A DNA stretch of 6,372 bases, taken from Bacillota bacterium (GTDB lineage: Bacteria; Bacillota; Sulfobacillia; RBS10-35; JAJYVN01). The DNA is taken from positions 4,478 through 10,849 of the forward strand of contig JAKAUG010000226.1 of NCBI GenBank assembly GCA_021827805.1, given 5' to 3'. This document shows positions 1-5,974 of the stretch, piece by piece (the stretch's first letter is position 1; each line of letters starts with the position of its first letter). The notes below the pieces were generated by a model, which was not told the DNA's origin, searched no databases, and was given only the letters and a program-made list of their open reading frames with translations. A program made the position numbers and the translations under genes.

Positions 1-2111
1 ACCCCGAGCCCTCCTTCCTGTATCGGGTGCGCTATCCCCTGGTCGGCGGCGGCGAGGTCGTGGTGGCCACGGTGCGGCCGGAGACCATGCTGGGGGATGC
101 CGCGGTGGCGGTGCATCCCGACGACGAGCGTTATCGTGGCCTGGTGGGCCGCCAGGCCGTCCTGCCGCTGATCGGACGGCTGCTCCCGGTGGTGGCCGAC
201 GCCCATGTGGACCCGAGCTTTGGCACCGGGGCCCTCAAGGTCACCCCGGCGCACGACGCCGACGACGCGGAGATCGCCATGCGCCACGGCCTCCCCTCCT
301 TCATGGTCATCGGGCCCGACGGCCGGTTGACGTCCGCGGCCGGGGAGCGTTTTGCCGGGCTGGGGGTGGCTGAGGCTCGCGAGGCCGTGGTGGCCGCGCT
401 CGAGGCCGCGGGTGCGCTGGTGGCGCGGGAGCCGTATGAGGCGGCGGTGGGCCGCTGCTCCCGCTGCGGCACGGTGGTCGAGCCGCTGATCTCGCGGCAG
501 TGGTTTCTCCGCATGCGTGCTTTGGCGGACGCGGCCGCCGCGGCGGTCGAGGCCGGGGACGTCCGTTTCGTTCCGGAGGGCTTCACGCGCCTCTTTCTGC
601 AGTGGATGGAGCAGGCGCACGACTGGTGCCTCAGCCGGCAGCTGTGGTGGGGACACCGCATCCCGGCCTACGAGTGCCAGAGGTGTGGCCATACGGTGGT
701 GGACACCAGGGCGCCCGAGCGCTGCCCCGCGTGCGGCGCCGCCGACATTCCCCGGGACCCCGACGTGCTGGACACCTGGTTCAGCTCGGCCCTCTGGCCG
801 TTCTCGACGCTGGGCTGGCCGGAGCGGAGCCCGGAGCTTGAGGCGTACTACCCCACCGACCTGCTGGTGACGGGCCGGGACATCCTGTTCTTCTGGGTGG
901 CGCGGATGGTCTTCTCCGGGCTGCGCCTCACCGGGCAGCCCCCCTTTCGCACCGTGCTGCTGCATGGCCTGGTGCGCGATTCTCAGGGCCGCAAGATGAG
1001 CAAGTCCCTCGGCAACGGCATCGACCCCCTGGAGATGATGGACCGCTATGGCACCGACGCCCTCCGCCTGACCCTCACCGTGGGAGTGGCTCCGGGCAAC
1101 GACATGCGCTTCTTACCCGAGAAGATCGAGGGCAGCCAGCGGTTCTGCAACAAGCTCTGGAATGCGGCGCGCTTCGTGTTGGGGGCGCTGGAGGACGGCG
1201 GGGGCGGTCCGGCCGCGCGGACGATGGCCGATCGCTGGATTCAGAGCCGTCTGGGCCGTGCCGCGCGGGAGGCCACGGCGGCGCTGGAGCGCCTGGATCC
1301 CGGCCTCGGCCTGGCCGGGCTGCAGTCCTTTGTGTGGGATGAGCTGTGCGACTGGTACCTGGAGGCCGCCAAGGTGGCCCTGGGGCAGGGCGGCGAGGCG
1401 GCGGCCTCCGCGCGCGCCACCCTGACCACCGTCCTGGACGCCGTGCTGCGGCTGCTGCATCCCTTCCTCCCCTTCGTCACGGAGGAGCTGTGGTCCCACC
1501 TGCCCGGGCGCTCCGAGCCCCTGCTGGCCGGCGCCGCCTGGCCCGTGGGGGCATCCTGGGAGGTCGACGAGGAGGCCGAGCAGACCTTCGGCCTGGTGCG
1601 GGACGACGAGGAGGCCGAGCATACCTTCGGCCTGGTGCGGGACGTGGTGAGCGGCGTGCGGTCCCTGCGGGCGGAACTGCGGGTCAACCCGGGTGCCCAG
1701 GTCGGGGTGCTGGTGCATGGCGGCGACACCGACCGGCGGCTTCAGGGTCAGCTGCCGCTGATCTCGACCCTGGCCAGGATCCGCGAACTGAGCTTCCGCG
1801 GGCCGGCCCCCGGCGAGGCTGGCGTCTCGGCCGTGGTGCCGGGCGGTGTCGAGGTGGTGCTGCTGGCGGATCAGGCCGTGGACCTGCCGGCGCAGCTGGC
1901 CCGACTGACGAAAGAACTTGAGGGCGTGGCGGCCGAACTGGTCCGCATCGAGCAGCGCCTCGGCACCCCGGCCTTTCGCGAGCGCGCCAGGCCGGAGGTC
2001 GTTCAGCGCGAACAGGAACGGCGTGGCGCCCTGGATGCCAGCCGGTCCCGCCTGCGGTCGCGTCTCTCGCAACTGCGGGCGGGCGACGGGGAGGATTCTG
2101 CAACCATATAA
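1..2111 (+). CDS. valS: Valyl-tRNA synthetase (ValRS), 5' end missing
   Basis: Cytoplasmic class I aminoacyl-tRNA synthetase that charges tRNA-Val with valine and hydrolyses mischarged Thr-tRNA. The first complete codon is at base 3; about 702 residues are present. The usual length is 860-950, so roughly 160-200 N-terminal residues, including the HIGH motif, lie upstream. Visible in order: the CP1 editing domain (ATVRPETMLGD and AVHPDDERY near fragment residues 20-42, then GTGALKVTPAHD); Cys pairs CSRCG, CQRCG and CPACG, which look like zinc-binding knuckles; RQLWWGHRIPA near residue 212; DTWFSSALWPFSTLGWPE; KMSKS at bases 993-1007; the anticodon-binding domain (NKLWNAARFVL, CDWYLEAAK); and a charged C-terminal coiled coil from about base 1880, the tRNA-binding arm of ValRS. 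From memory it aligns closely with Thermus ValRS, which also has V in ATVRPE. An oddity is a 13-residue tandem duplication at bases 1566-1643. The stop TAA shares its last base with the first maf ATG. Identification is very secure. Confidence 0.97.
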   Translation, partial: PEPSFLYRVRYPLVGGGEVVVATVRPETMLGDAAVAVHPDDERYRGLVGRQAVLPLIGRLLPVVADAHVDPSFGTGALKVTPAHDADDAEIAMRHGLPSFMVIGPDGRLTSAAGERFAGLGVAEAREAVVAALEAAGALVAREPYEAAVGRCSRCGTVVEPLISRQWFLRMRALADAAAAAVEAGDVRFVPEGFTRLFLQWMEQAHDWCLSRQLWWGHRIPAYECQRCGHTVVDTRAPERCPACGAADIPRDPDVLDTWFSSALWPFSTLGWPERSPELEAYYPTDLLVTGRDILFFWVARMVFSGLRLTGQPPFRTVLLHGLVRDSQGRKMSKSLGNGIDPLEMMDRYGTDALRLTLTVGVAPGNDMRFLPEKIEGSQRFCNKLWNAARFVLGALEDGGGGPAARTMADRWIQSRLGRAAREATAALERLDPGLGLAGLQSFVWDELCDWYLEAAKVALGQGGEAAASARATLTTVLDAVLRLLHPFLPFVTEELWSHLPGRSEPLLAGAAWPVGASWEVDEEAEQTFGLVRDDEEAEHTFGLVRDVVSGVRSLRAELRVNPGAQVGVLVHGGDTDRRLQGQLPLISTLARIRELSFRGPAPGEAGVSAVVPGGVEVVLLADQAVDLPAQLARLTKELEGVAAELVRIEQRLGTPAFRERARPEVVQREQERRGALDASRSRLRSRLSQLRAGDGEDSATI
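1566..1643 (+). repeat. 39-bp in-frame tandem duplication within valS
   Basis: Two adjacent 39-base units, 1566-1604 and 1605-1643, differ at one base only (CAG versus CAT, third position of the sixth codon). They encode DEEAEQTFGLVRD and DEEAEHTFGLVRD. From memory, Thermus ValRS has a single DEEAE...F segment here, leading into the helix that corresponds to VVSGVRSLRAE. One copy therefore looks like an insertion of 13 residues between the anticodon-binding domain and the C-terminal region. The reading frame is kept. Confidence 0.93.
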
Positions 2112-2112
2112 T
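2107..2112 (+). promoter_or_regulatory. Possible internal -10 element (TATAAT)
   Basis: A perfect TATAAT spans the valS stop and the first maf ATG, inside sequence otherwise very rich in G and C. The best -35-like hexamer is GCGACG at 2083-2088 (three of six matches to TTGACA, 18-base spacer), which is weak. A start point about 7 bases downstream would fall between the two maf ATGs, so a transcript from here would use only the second ATG (2126) with a very short leader. It may be chance, because the TAATG overlap already supplies most of the hexamer. Confidence 0.25.
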
Positions 2113-2140
2113 GGAACCACCCCTGATGGACCCACCGCTG
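2111..2140 (+). repeat. 15-bp imperfect tandem repeat doubling the maf start
   Basis: ATGGAACCACCCCTG (2111-2125) is followed directly by ATGGACCCACCGCTG (2126-2140): 13 of 15 bases are identical, encoding MEPPL then MDPPL. Both copies begin with an in-frame ATG. The first ATG forms the TAATG junction with valS and the second sits at the family's usual start position. This looks like an old small duplication that added five residues or a second start. Confidence 0.8.
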
Positions 2141-2704
2141 GTCCTGGCATCCGCCTCTCCGCGGCGTGCGGCGCTCCTCGCGCAGCTGGGGCTGAGCTTC
2201 GAGGTGCTGCGTACCGACGTGGATGAGGATGGCGTCGGCCGCGGGCTGAAACCGCGGGCCCTGGCCGCGGCCCGCGCCGTGGCCAAGGCAGAGGCGGGGC
2301 TGGCGCTGCGTCCCGCGGCCCTGGTCCTGGGCGCCGACACCCTGGTGGTCGCCGGCCGCAGGATCCTTGGCAAACCGCGGGACGAGGCGGAGGCCCTGGA
2401 GATGCTCGGCATGCTCTCGGGCCGGAGCCATACAGTTTGGACGGCCGTGGCCCTCCTCAGGAGGGGAGACCGGGCGGTGGCTGTCGAATACGCACGTGTG
2501 ATGTTCCGCCCTCTCGACGCGGAGGAGATGCGGGGCTACGCCTCGCTGCCGGAGGCCCGGGACAAGGCGGGGGCTTACGCCATCCAGGGCAGGGCCGCGG
2601 GCTTCGTGCGCCGCATCGAAGGCGAGTACACGACGATTGTCGGCTTGCCGCTCGGGCGTCTCAGCGTCATGCTGCGGCGGCTGACCGCGGGCCGCGAGGG
2701 CTGA
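2111..2704 (+). CDS. maf: Maf-family nucleoside triphosphate pyrophosphatase (dTTPase/UTPase type)
   Basis: Cytoplasmic house-cleaning enzyme that hydrolyses dTTP, UTP and probably modified pyrimidine nucleotides to the monophosphate and pyrophosphate. Maf has also been linked to septum inhibition in Bacillus. The 197 residues show the family motifs: LASASPRR (residues 12-19, substrate phosphate site), Lys59, GADT (74-77, with the metal/catalytic Asp76), GKPRD (87-91), LSGRSHTVWTAVAL (102-115), DKAGAYAIQG (151-160) and EGEYTTIVGLPL near residue 175. DKAGAY-IQG is typical of the YhdE/Bacillus Maf dTTPase group rather than YceF. Start: ATG 2111 overlaps the valS stop (TAATG) and suits coupled translation. 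ATG 2126 gives MDPPLVLASASPRR, the same spacing as Bacillus Maf (MTKPLILASQSPRR), and is equally credible or better on homology. A strong GGAGGA lies at 2090-2095 but is 15 bases from the first ATG. Function is secure; the start is not. Confidence 0.95.
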   Translation: MEPPLMDPPLVLASASPRRAALLAQLGLSFEVLRTDVDEDGVGRGLKPRALAAARAVAKAEAGLALRPAALVLGADTLVVAGRRILGKPRDEAEALEMLGMLSGRSHTVWTAVALLRRGDRAVAVEYARVMFRPLDAEEMRGYASLPEARDKAGAYAIQGRAAGFVRRIEGEYTTIVGLPLGRLSVMLRRLTAGREG

Positions 2705-2716
2705 ACGGCGGAACGC

Positions 2717-3481
2717 GTGTGCCCGGGGGACGCGATGCCGAGGGAACGGGGCGAGACGACCGGCGCTCGGATCCAGGACTGGCCCGCGGCCGCCAGACCG
2801 CGCGAACGTCTCCTGCGACTCGGGGCCCACGCTCTGTCGGACGCGGAACTGGTGGCGCTCATCCTGCGGGACGGCCGCCCTGGGCGGACCGCGGTGATGT
2901 TGGGGCACCAGGTCCTGGCCCTCGCGGGCTCTGAGGGTGTGGCCCGGCTTGGGCGCATGGCGCCGGCCGAACTGGCCCAGGTCGACGGGATTGGCCCGGC
3001 GAAGGCGGCGGCCCTGCTGGCGGCCGTTGAACTGGGCAGACGAGCGGCCTCGCGTGCCGCTGGGTTGCCCCGCAGGCTCCGTGGCCCAGAGGACGCGGCC
3101 GATGTCCTGATGGGATCCCTCGGGCATCTGGAGCGGGAAGAGTTTGTGGTGCTGCTGCTGGATACCAAGCATGGGGTGCTGACCCAGGAGACGGTGGGCG
3201 TTGGTGGTCTGGACCAGGTGCCCGCGGACCCGCGCGAGGTGTTCCGCCAGGCGGTGCGCCAGGGAGCGGCGGCCGTCATCCTGGCTCACAACCACCCCAG
3301 CGGGGACCCCGGACCGAGTCGCCAGGACCTGGAGCTCACCGAACGCCTGATCCTGGCCGGGCGGCTGCTGGGAATCCCCGTGCTGGACCACCTGATCATC
3401 GGCCGAGGCCGCTACGTGAGCCTAGCCGCGGAGCGCCTGGTGACGTTCGAGGGTGAGCGCCCCGGCGCCGCGCCAACGTGA
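2717..3481 (+). CDS. radC: RadC family JAB1/MPN+ (JAMM) domain protein
   Basis: Member of the RadC/UPF0758 family, probably a cytoplasmic zinc-dependent protein. The name comes from an E. coli allele later found not to be a radC defect, so a DNA repair role is not established. Seen: the N-terminal segment [20 protein letters not shown] leading into a helix-hairpin-helix region ([12 protein letters not shown], residues 89-100), then the JAMM domain with [11 protein letters not shown] (candidate catalytic Glu141/142) and [14 protein letters not shown] (His191, His193 and Asp204 as zinc ligands). The full JAMM set is intact. Length is 254 residues from GTG 2717, against the usual 220-235. ATG 2735, preceded by GGGGGA at 2725-2730, gives 248 and may be the true start; the difference is only six residues. 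The gene sits 12-30 bases after maf and 19 bases before mreB, the classic place of radC beside the mre genes, though no Rod-system role is known. The C-terminal tail after GRGRYVSL is slightly longer than usual. Confidence 0.95.
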   Translation: MCPGDAMPRERGETTGARIQDWPAAARPRERLLRLGAHALSDAELVALILRDGRPGRTAVMLGHQVLALAGSEGVARLGRMAPAELAQVDGIGPAKAAALLAAVELGRRAASRAAGLPRRLRGPEDAADVLMGSLGHLEREEFVVLLLDTKHGVLTQETVGVGGLDQVPADPREVFRQAVRQGAAAVILAHNHPSGDPGPSRQDLELTERLILAGRLLGIPVLDHLIIGRGRYVSLAAERLVTFEGERPGAAPT

Positions 3482-3484
3482 AGC

Positions 3485-3491
3485 AGGAGAG
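3485..3491 (+). promoter_or_regulatory. Ribosome binding site of mreB
   Basis: AGGAGAG lies 9 bases before ATG 3501. It is the closest match to the Shine-Dalgarno consensus in the window and fixes the mreB start. The frame is open back to 3453, inside radC, but that stretch lacks a comparable site and would add 16 residues foreign to MreB. Confidence 0.85.
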
Positions 3492-3500
3492 TGCGCGAAC

Positions 3501-4526
3501 ATGTGGAGCCTGTTGTCCCGGGACATGGGCATCGACCTCGGCACCGCCAACACCCTGGTCTATGTGCGGGGCAAGGGCATCGTGCTGCAGGAGCCATCGG
3601 TGGTTGCCATGAAGAGCGACACCAACCAGCCGGTGGCCGTGGGTCTGGATGCCAAGCGCATGATCGGCCGAACGCCGAGCAACATCCTGGCGATCCGGCC
3701 CATGAAGGACGGGGTCATCGCCGATTTCGACATCACGCAGACCATGCTGCGCCACTTCATCGGCAAGGCGTCCCGCACCTGGTCCCTCTTCCGGCCGCGG
3801 GTGGTCATCTGCGTCCCCTCGGGCGTCACCGCCGTCGAGCGCCGCGCCGTTGTGGACGCCGCGCTGCAGGCCGGAGCGCGTGACGCGTTCACGATCGACG
3901 AGCCGATGGCCGCGGCGATCGGTGCCGGGCTGCCGGTCCAGGAGCCCACCGGGAGCATGGTCGTGGATATCGGCGGCGGCACCACGGAGGTGGCCGTCAT
4001 CTCGCTTGGCGGGGTCGTCACCCCACGGTCGATCCGGGTGGCCGGGGACGAGATGGACGTGGCCATCGCCAACTACGTCAAGCGCACGTACAATCTGGCC
4101 ATCGGCGAGCGCACGGCCGAGGACGTGAAGATCGCCATCGGGTCGGCCTTCCCGGTGAGCGACGAAGCCAGCGTCGAGATCCGCGGCCGCGATCTGTTGA
4201 CGGGCCTGCCCAAGAACCGCACCCTGACGGGCGCGGAGGTGCGTCAGGCGCTGCAGGAGCCCGTCAGCGCGATCATCGACGCCATCCGTTACACGCTGGA
4301 GTTCACACCCCCGGAGCTCGCCGCGGACATCATGGACCGCGGGATCATGATGACCGGCGGGGGAGCGCAACTCAAGGGCCTGGATCGCAAGGTGGCGGAG
4401 GAGACCGGCATGCCGGTCATGGTATCCGACGAGCCCCTGCTCTGTGTGGTCAAGGGCACCGGGCACATGGTGGAGGACCTGGAGAACCTCCGCCACGTGT
4501 TGCAGACTCCGCAGCGCATGCGTTAG
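3501..4526 (+). CDS. mreB: Rod shape-determining protein MreB (bacterial actin)
   Basis: ATP-binding actin homologue that forms membrane-bound antiparallel filaments and orients the Rod peptidoglycan synthesis complex in the lateral wall. Length is 341 residues, normal for the family (330-350). The N-terminus [20 protein letters not shown] has the short hydrophobic/basic lead that binds the membrane, followed by the phosphate-1 loop (DLGTANT, residues 12-18). Next come [20 protein letters not shown] (connect-1 region), [15 protein letters not shown], the phosphate-2 loop [17 protein letters not shown] (Asp156, Gly158-160) and the adenosine motif [13 protein letters not shown] (Gly286-288), ending with [12 protein letters not shown]. 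All nucleotide-site motifs are intact. ATG 3501 is chosen because of the strong ribosome binding site and because it matches the known MreB N-terminus. The neighbours mreC, mreD and pbp2 favour MreB proper over the stand-alone paralogues Mbl and MreBH. Confidence 0.98.
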   Translation: MWSLLSRDMGIDLGTANTLVYVRGKGIVLQEPSVVAMKSDTNQPVAVGLDAKRMIGRTPSNILAIRPMKDGVIADFDITQTMLRHFIGKASRTWSLFRPRVVICVPSGVTAVERRAVVDAALQAGARDAFTIDEPMAAAIGAGLPVQEPTGSMVVDIGGGTTEVAVISLGGVVTPRSIRVAGDEMDVAIANYVKRTYNLAIGERTAEDVKIAIGSAFPVSDEASVEIRGRDLLTGLPKNRTLTGAEVRQALQEPVSAIIDAIRYTLEFTPPELAADIMDRGIMMTGGGAQLKGLDRKVAEETGMPVMVSDEPLLCVVKGTGHMVEDLENLRHVLQTPQRMR

Positions 4527-4547
4527 AACGGGTGGCCGCGGCGCGGT

Positions 4548-4582
4548 GCCCCTTCCGGGCCGGGTCGCGACGGGGAAGGGGC
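4548..4582 (+). promoter_or_regulatory. GC-rich hairpin between mreB and mreC, overlapping the mreC ribosome binding site
   Basis: GCCCCTTCC (4548-4556) and GGAAGGGGC (4574-4582) are perfect 9-base reverse complements around a 17-base loop. The loop itself contains the palindrome GTCGCGAC (4564-4571). No run of T follows, so it is not a typical intrinsic terminator. The right arm contains GGAAGGGG, the most plausible Shine-Dalgarno sequence for mreC (8 bases before GTG 4590), so the folded RNA could hide it. The structure is seen in the sequence; a regulatory effect is inference. Confidence 0.45.
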
Positions 4583-4589
4583 GGCGCGG

Positions 4590-5450
4590 GTGCGTCACAC
4601 CATGTTCGGGCGGGGCCTCTGGGTGCTGGCGCTGTGCGCGGCCACCCTGCTGGTCCTGGCCGGGGCGACCCCTCGGCCCGGCGCCCTGCGGGGCCCCTCT
4701 GTGGTCCTCCAGACCGTGCTGGCCCCGGTGGAACGGGCCACCGCGGCGGTTTGGCGGCAGGTGGCGGGCGCGGTCCACGGGGTGGTCTCGCTCTGGTCCC
4801 TGCGAGCCGACAATGCCCGGCTGCGGGCCGAGGTGGCCCAACTGCAGTACCAGCTGACGCGCCAGGCCGCCCTCCAGGCCCAGGTGCAGCAGCTCTCCAC
4901 GCTTCTGCACCTGGGGAAGTTCGCGGCCCAGCAGGGCCTGGGGCCCGGGGTGCCAGCCCAGGTCATCGCGCGCAGTCCCAGCGGGTGGCTCGATGCCCTG
5001 GTCGTGGACCAGGGCACGCGGGCAGGGGTCACGGCGGGGATGGTGGCCGTGACCACCACCGGGCTCGTCGGCAGGGTCGAGCCGGGGGTGGGTCCCACCA
5101 CGAGCCGGGTCATGCTGCTCACCAATCCGGACTTCGGCGTCGGGATCCAGGTGCAGCGGGCGAGTTCCCTCGAGCAGGGCGTGGCCGTGGGGCGCGTCGG
5201 AACATCGGAGCTCGTGGCCACGTTCTTCTCGCCCAAGGCCAATGTGCAGCCGGGTGACCTGCTCGTCACCTCGGGGCTGGCCACCCCCGGGGTCGGGGAG
5301 AGCTTCCCCGCGGGCCTGCCGGTGGGCACCGTGGTGCGGGTGAGCAGTGGCGATTTCGGCCTCGCCCGTCAGGCAGAGGTCGAACCCACCGCGAACCTGC
5401 AGAGCGTGAGCGCCGTGCTCCTGCTGCCGGCGGGCGGCGGCCCGTCGTGA
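4590..5450 (+). CDS. mreC: Rod shape-determining protein MreC
   Basis: Bitopic membrane protein of the Rod complex. It crosses the membrane once, dimerises outside the cell and binds and activates PBP2. Of the 286 residues, about 10-26 (LWVLALCAATLLVLAGA) are the membrane anchor with a short basic cytosolic lead. Residues 69-107 form the coiled coil (LRADNARLRAEVAQLQYQL, then QAQVQQL). From about 119 on is the two-lobed beta domain, with PAQVIARSPSGWLDALVVDQG, GLVGRV, VMLLTNPDFGVGIQV, GDLLVTSG near residue 226, FPAGLPVGTVV and VEPTANLQSVSAVLLL. These are the normal family landmarks and length. GTG 4590 is preferred because GGAAGGGG lies 8 bases upstream; ATG 4602 would remove four residues and has poor spacing. 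The stop TGA overlaps the mreD GTG by four bases, so the two are probably translationally coupled. Confidence 0.95.
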   Translation: MRHTMFGRGLWVLALCAATLLVLAGATPRPGALRGPSVVLQTVLAPVERATAAVWRQVAGAVHGVVSLWSLRADNARLRAEVAQLQYQLTRQAALQAQVQQLSTLLHLGKFAAQQGLGPGVPAQVIARSPSGWLDALVVDQGTRAGVTAGMVAVTTTGLVGRVEPGVGPTTSRVMLLTNPDFGVGIQVQRASSLEQGVAVGRVGTSELVATFFSPKANVQPGDLLVTSGLATPGVGESFPAGLPVGTVVRVSSGDFGLARQAEVEPTANLQSVSAVLLLPAGGGPS

Positions 5451-5953
5451 GGTTGCTCGCCGCCCTGGTGGGACTGCTGCTCGTCCTGGGTCTCCAGGGT
5501 GCGCTCGGCCCGCACCTGACGATCATGGGCGTCGCCCCGGACCTGCCCCTGGCGGCGGTGTTGGCCGTGGCCCTGGCTCTGGGCCCCGTGCGCGGCGCCG
5601 TCGCCGGCCTGGTGGTGGGGGCCGCCCTTGACCTGGCGAACGACTCGCGCCTGGGCCTGTTCGCGCTGGCCATGGGGGCCGCGGGATGGTTCTGTGGAGA
5701 GGCCACGGTGAGGGTGGACGCGGCGCGCGGGGGTGTGCGCTGGGTGGTGACGACCATCGGCGCCCTGCTGCACGGAGCCGTGCTGGTGGGGGCCCTGGGA
5801 CTTCTGGACCGCGGCGGCCTGGATGTCGCCGGTGCCGTGCGCCATGCGGTCCTGGCCGGGCTCTACGACGGGACGCTGGGGGCCCTGGCCTTCTGGCCGC
5901 GGGCCGCGCGCCTGCGGCGGCGAGGCGGCTACGGCGAGCATCACTGGATCTGA
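5447..5953 (+). CDS. mreD: Rod shape-determining protein MreD
   Basis: Small polytopic inner membrane protein that partners MreC in the Rod complex. The 168 residues (family usual 160-180) are very hydrophobic with about five likely membrane segments: residues 3-20, 29-48, 50-66, 70-85 and one or two between about 98 and 150. The pattern GVAPDLPLAAVLAVALALGPVRGAVAGLVVGAALDLAN, followed by LGLFALAMGAAGW, follows the MreD consensus (PDL..., G...G...GLvlDl..., LG..al). It ends in a basic tail (RAARLRRRGGYGEHH) that should face the cytosol. MreD is poorly conserved, so the identification rests both on this pattern and on its place after mreC. The GTG start lies within the mreC stop (GTGA, 5447-5450) with no clear ribosome binding site of its own, which points to translational coupling. 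Confidence 0.9.
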   Translation: MRLLAALVGLLLVLGLQGALGPHLTIMGVAPDLPLAAVLAVALALGPVRGAVAGLVVGAALDLANDSRLGLFALAMGAAGWFCGEATVRVDAARGGVRWVVTTIGALLHGAVLVGALGLLDRGGLDVAGAVRHAVLAGLYDGTLGALAFWPRAARLRRRGGYGEHHWI

Positions 5954-5960
5954 TCCGTCC

Positions 5961-5969
5961 GAGGGGGGG
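5961..5969 (+). promoter_or_regulatory. G-rich ribosome binding site of the PBP2 gene
   Basis: GAGGGGGGG lies 5 bases before GTG 5975. The run of seven G residues (5963-5969) supplies the pairing to the 16S rRNA tail. Together with the length of the N-terminal lead this fixes the PBP2 start at GTG 5975, 21 bases after the mreD stop. Confidence 0.6.
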
Positions 5970-5974
5970 CAGCG

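Noticed and set aside
1113..2150. A 345-codon open frame on the minus strand opposite valS
   Set aside because: Antisense shadow. Its internal repeat is only the complement of the valS 39-bp duplication.
2254..2276. A GC-rich inverted repeat inside maf (GCGGGCC with GGCCCGC)
   Set aside because: It lies within a conserved gene and is made only of G and C; such short stems are expected by chance at this composition.
2003..3391. A 462-codon open frame on the minus strand across maf and radC
   Set aside because: It is opposite two well-conserved genes, with low-complexity composition and no recognisable motif. The same GC bias explains it.
2717..3481. Reading RadC as a DNA repair gene and the cluster as a repair or stress island
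   Set aside because: The historical name does not reflect a proven repair function, and radC beside mreB is a common housekeeping arrangement.
3453..3500. An upstream extension of mreB starting inside radC
   Set aside because: The added 16 residues do not resemble any MreB N-terminus, and the strong AGGAGAG before ATG 3501 gives the expected start.
4548..4582. An intrinsic terminator after mreB
   Set aside because: There is a stem but no following T tract, and mreC and mreD must be expressed with mreB; it is better treated as a possible translational or processing element.
3396..4910. A 504-codon open frame on the minus strand across mreB and the start of mreC
   Set aside because: It lies opposite intact, recognisable mreB and mreC. 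Its product is rich in H, R, G, P and Q with no recognisable domain, as expected for an antisense frame in GC-rich coding DNA where stop codons are rare.
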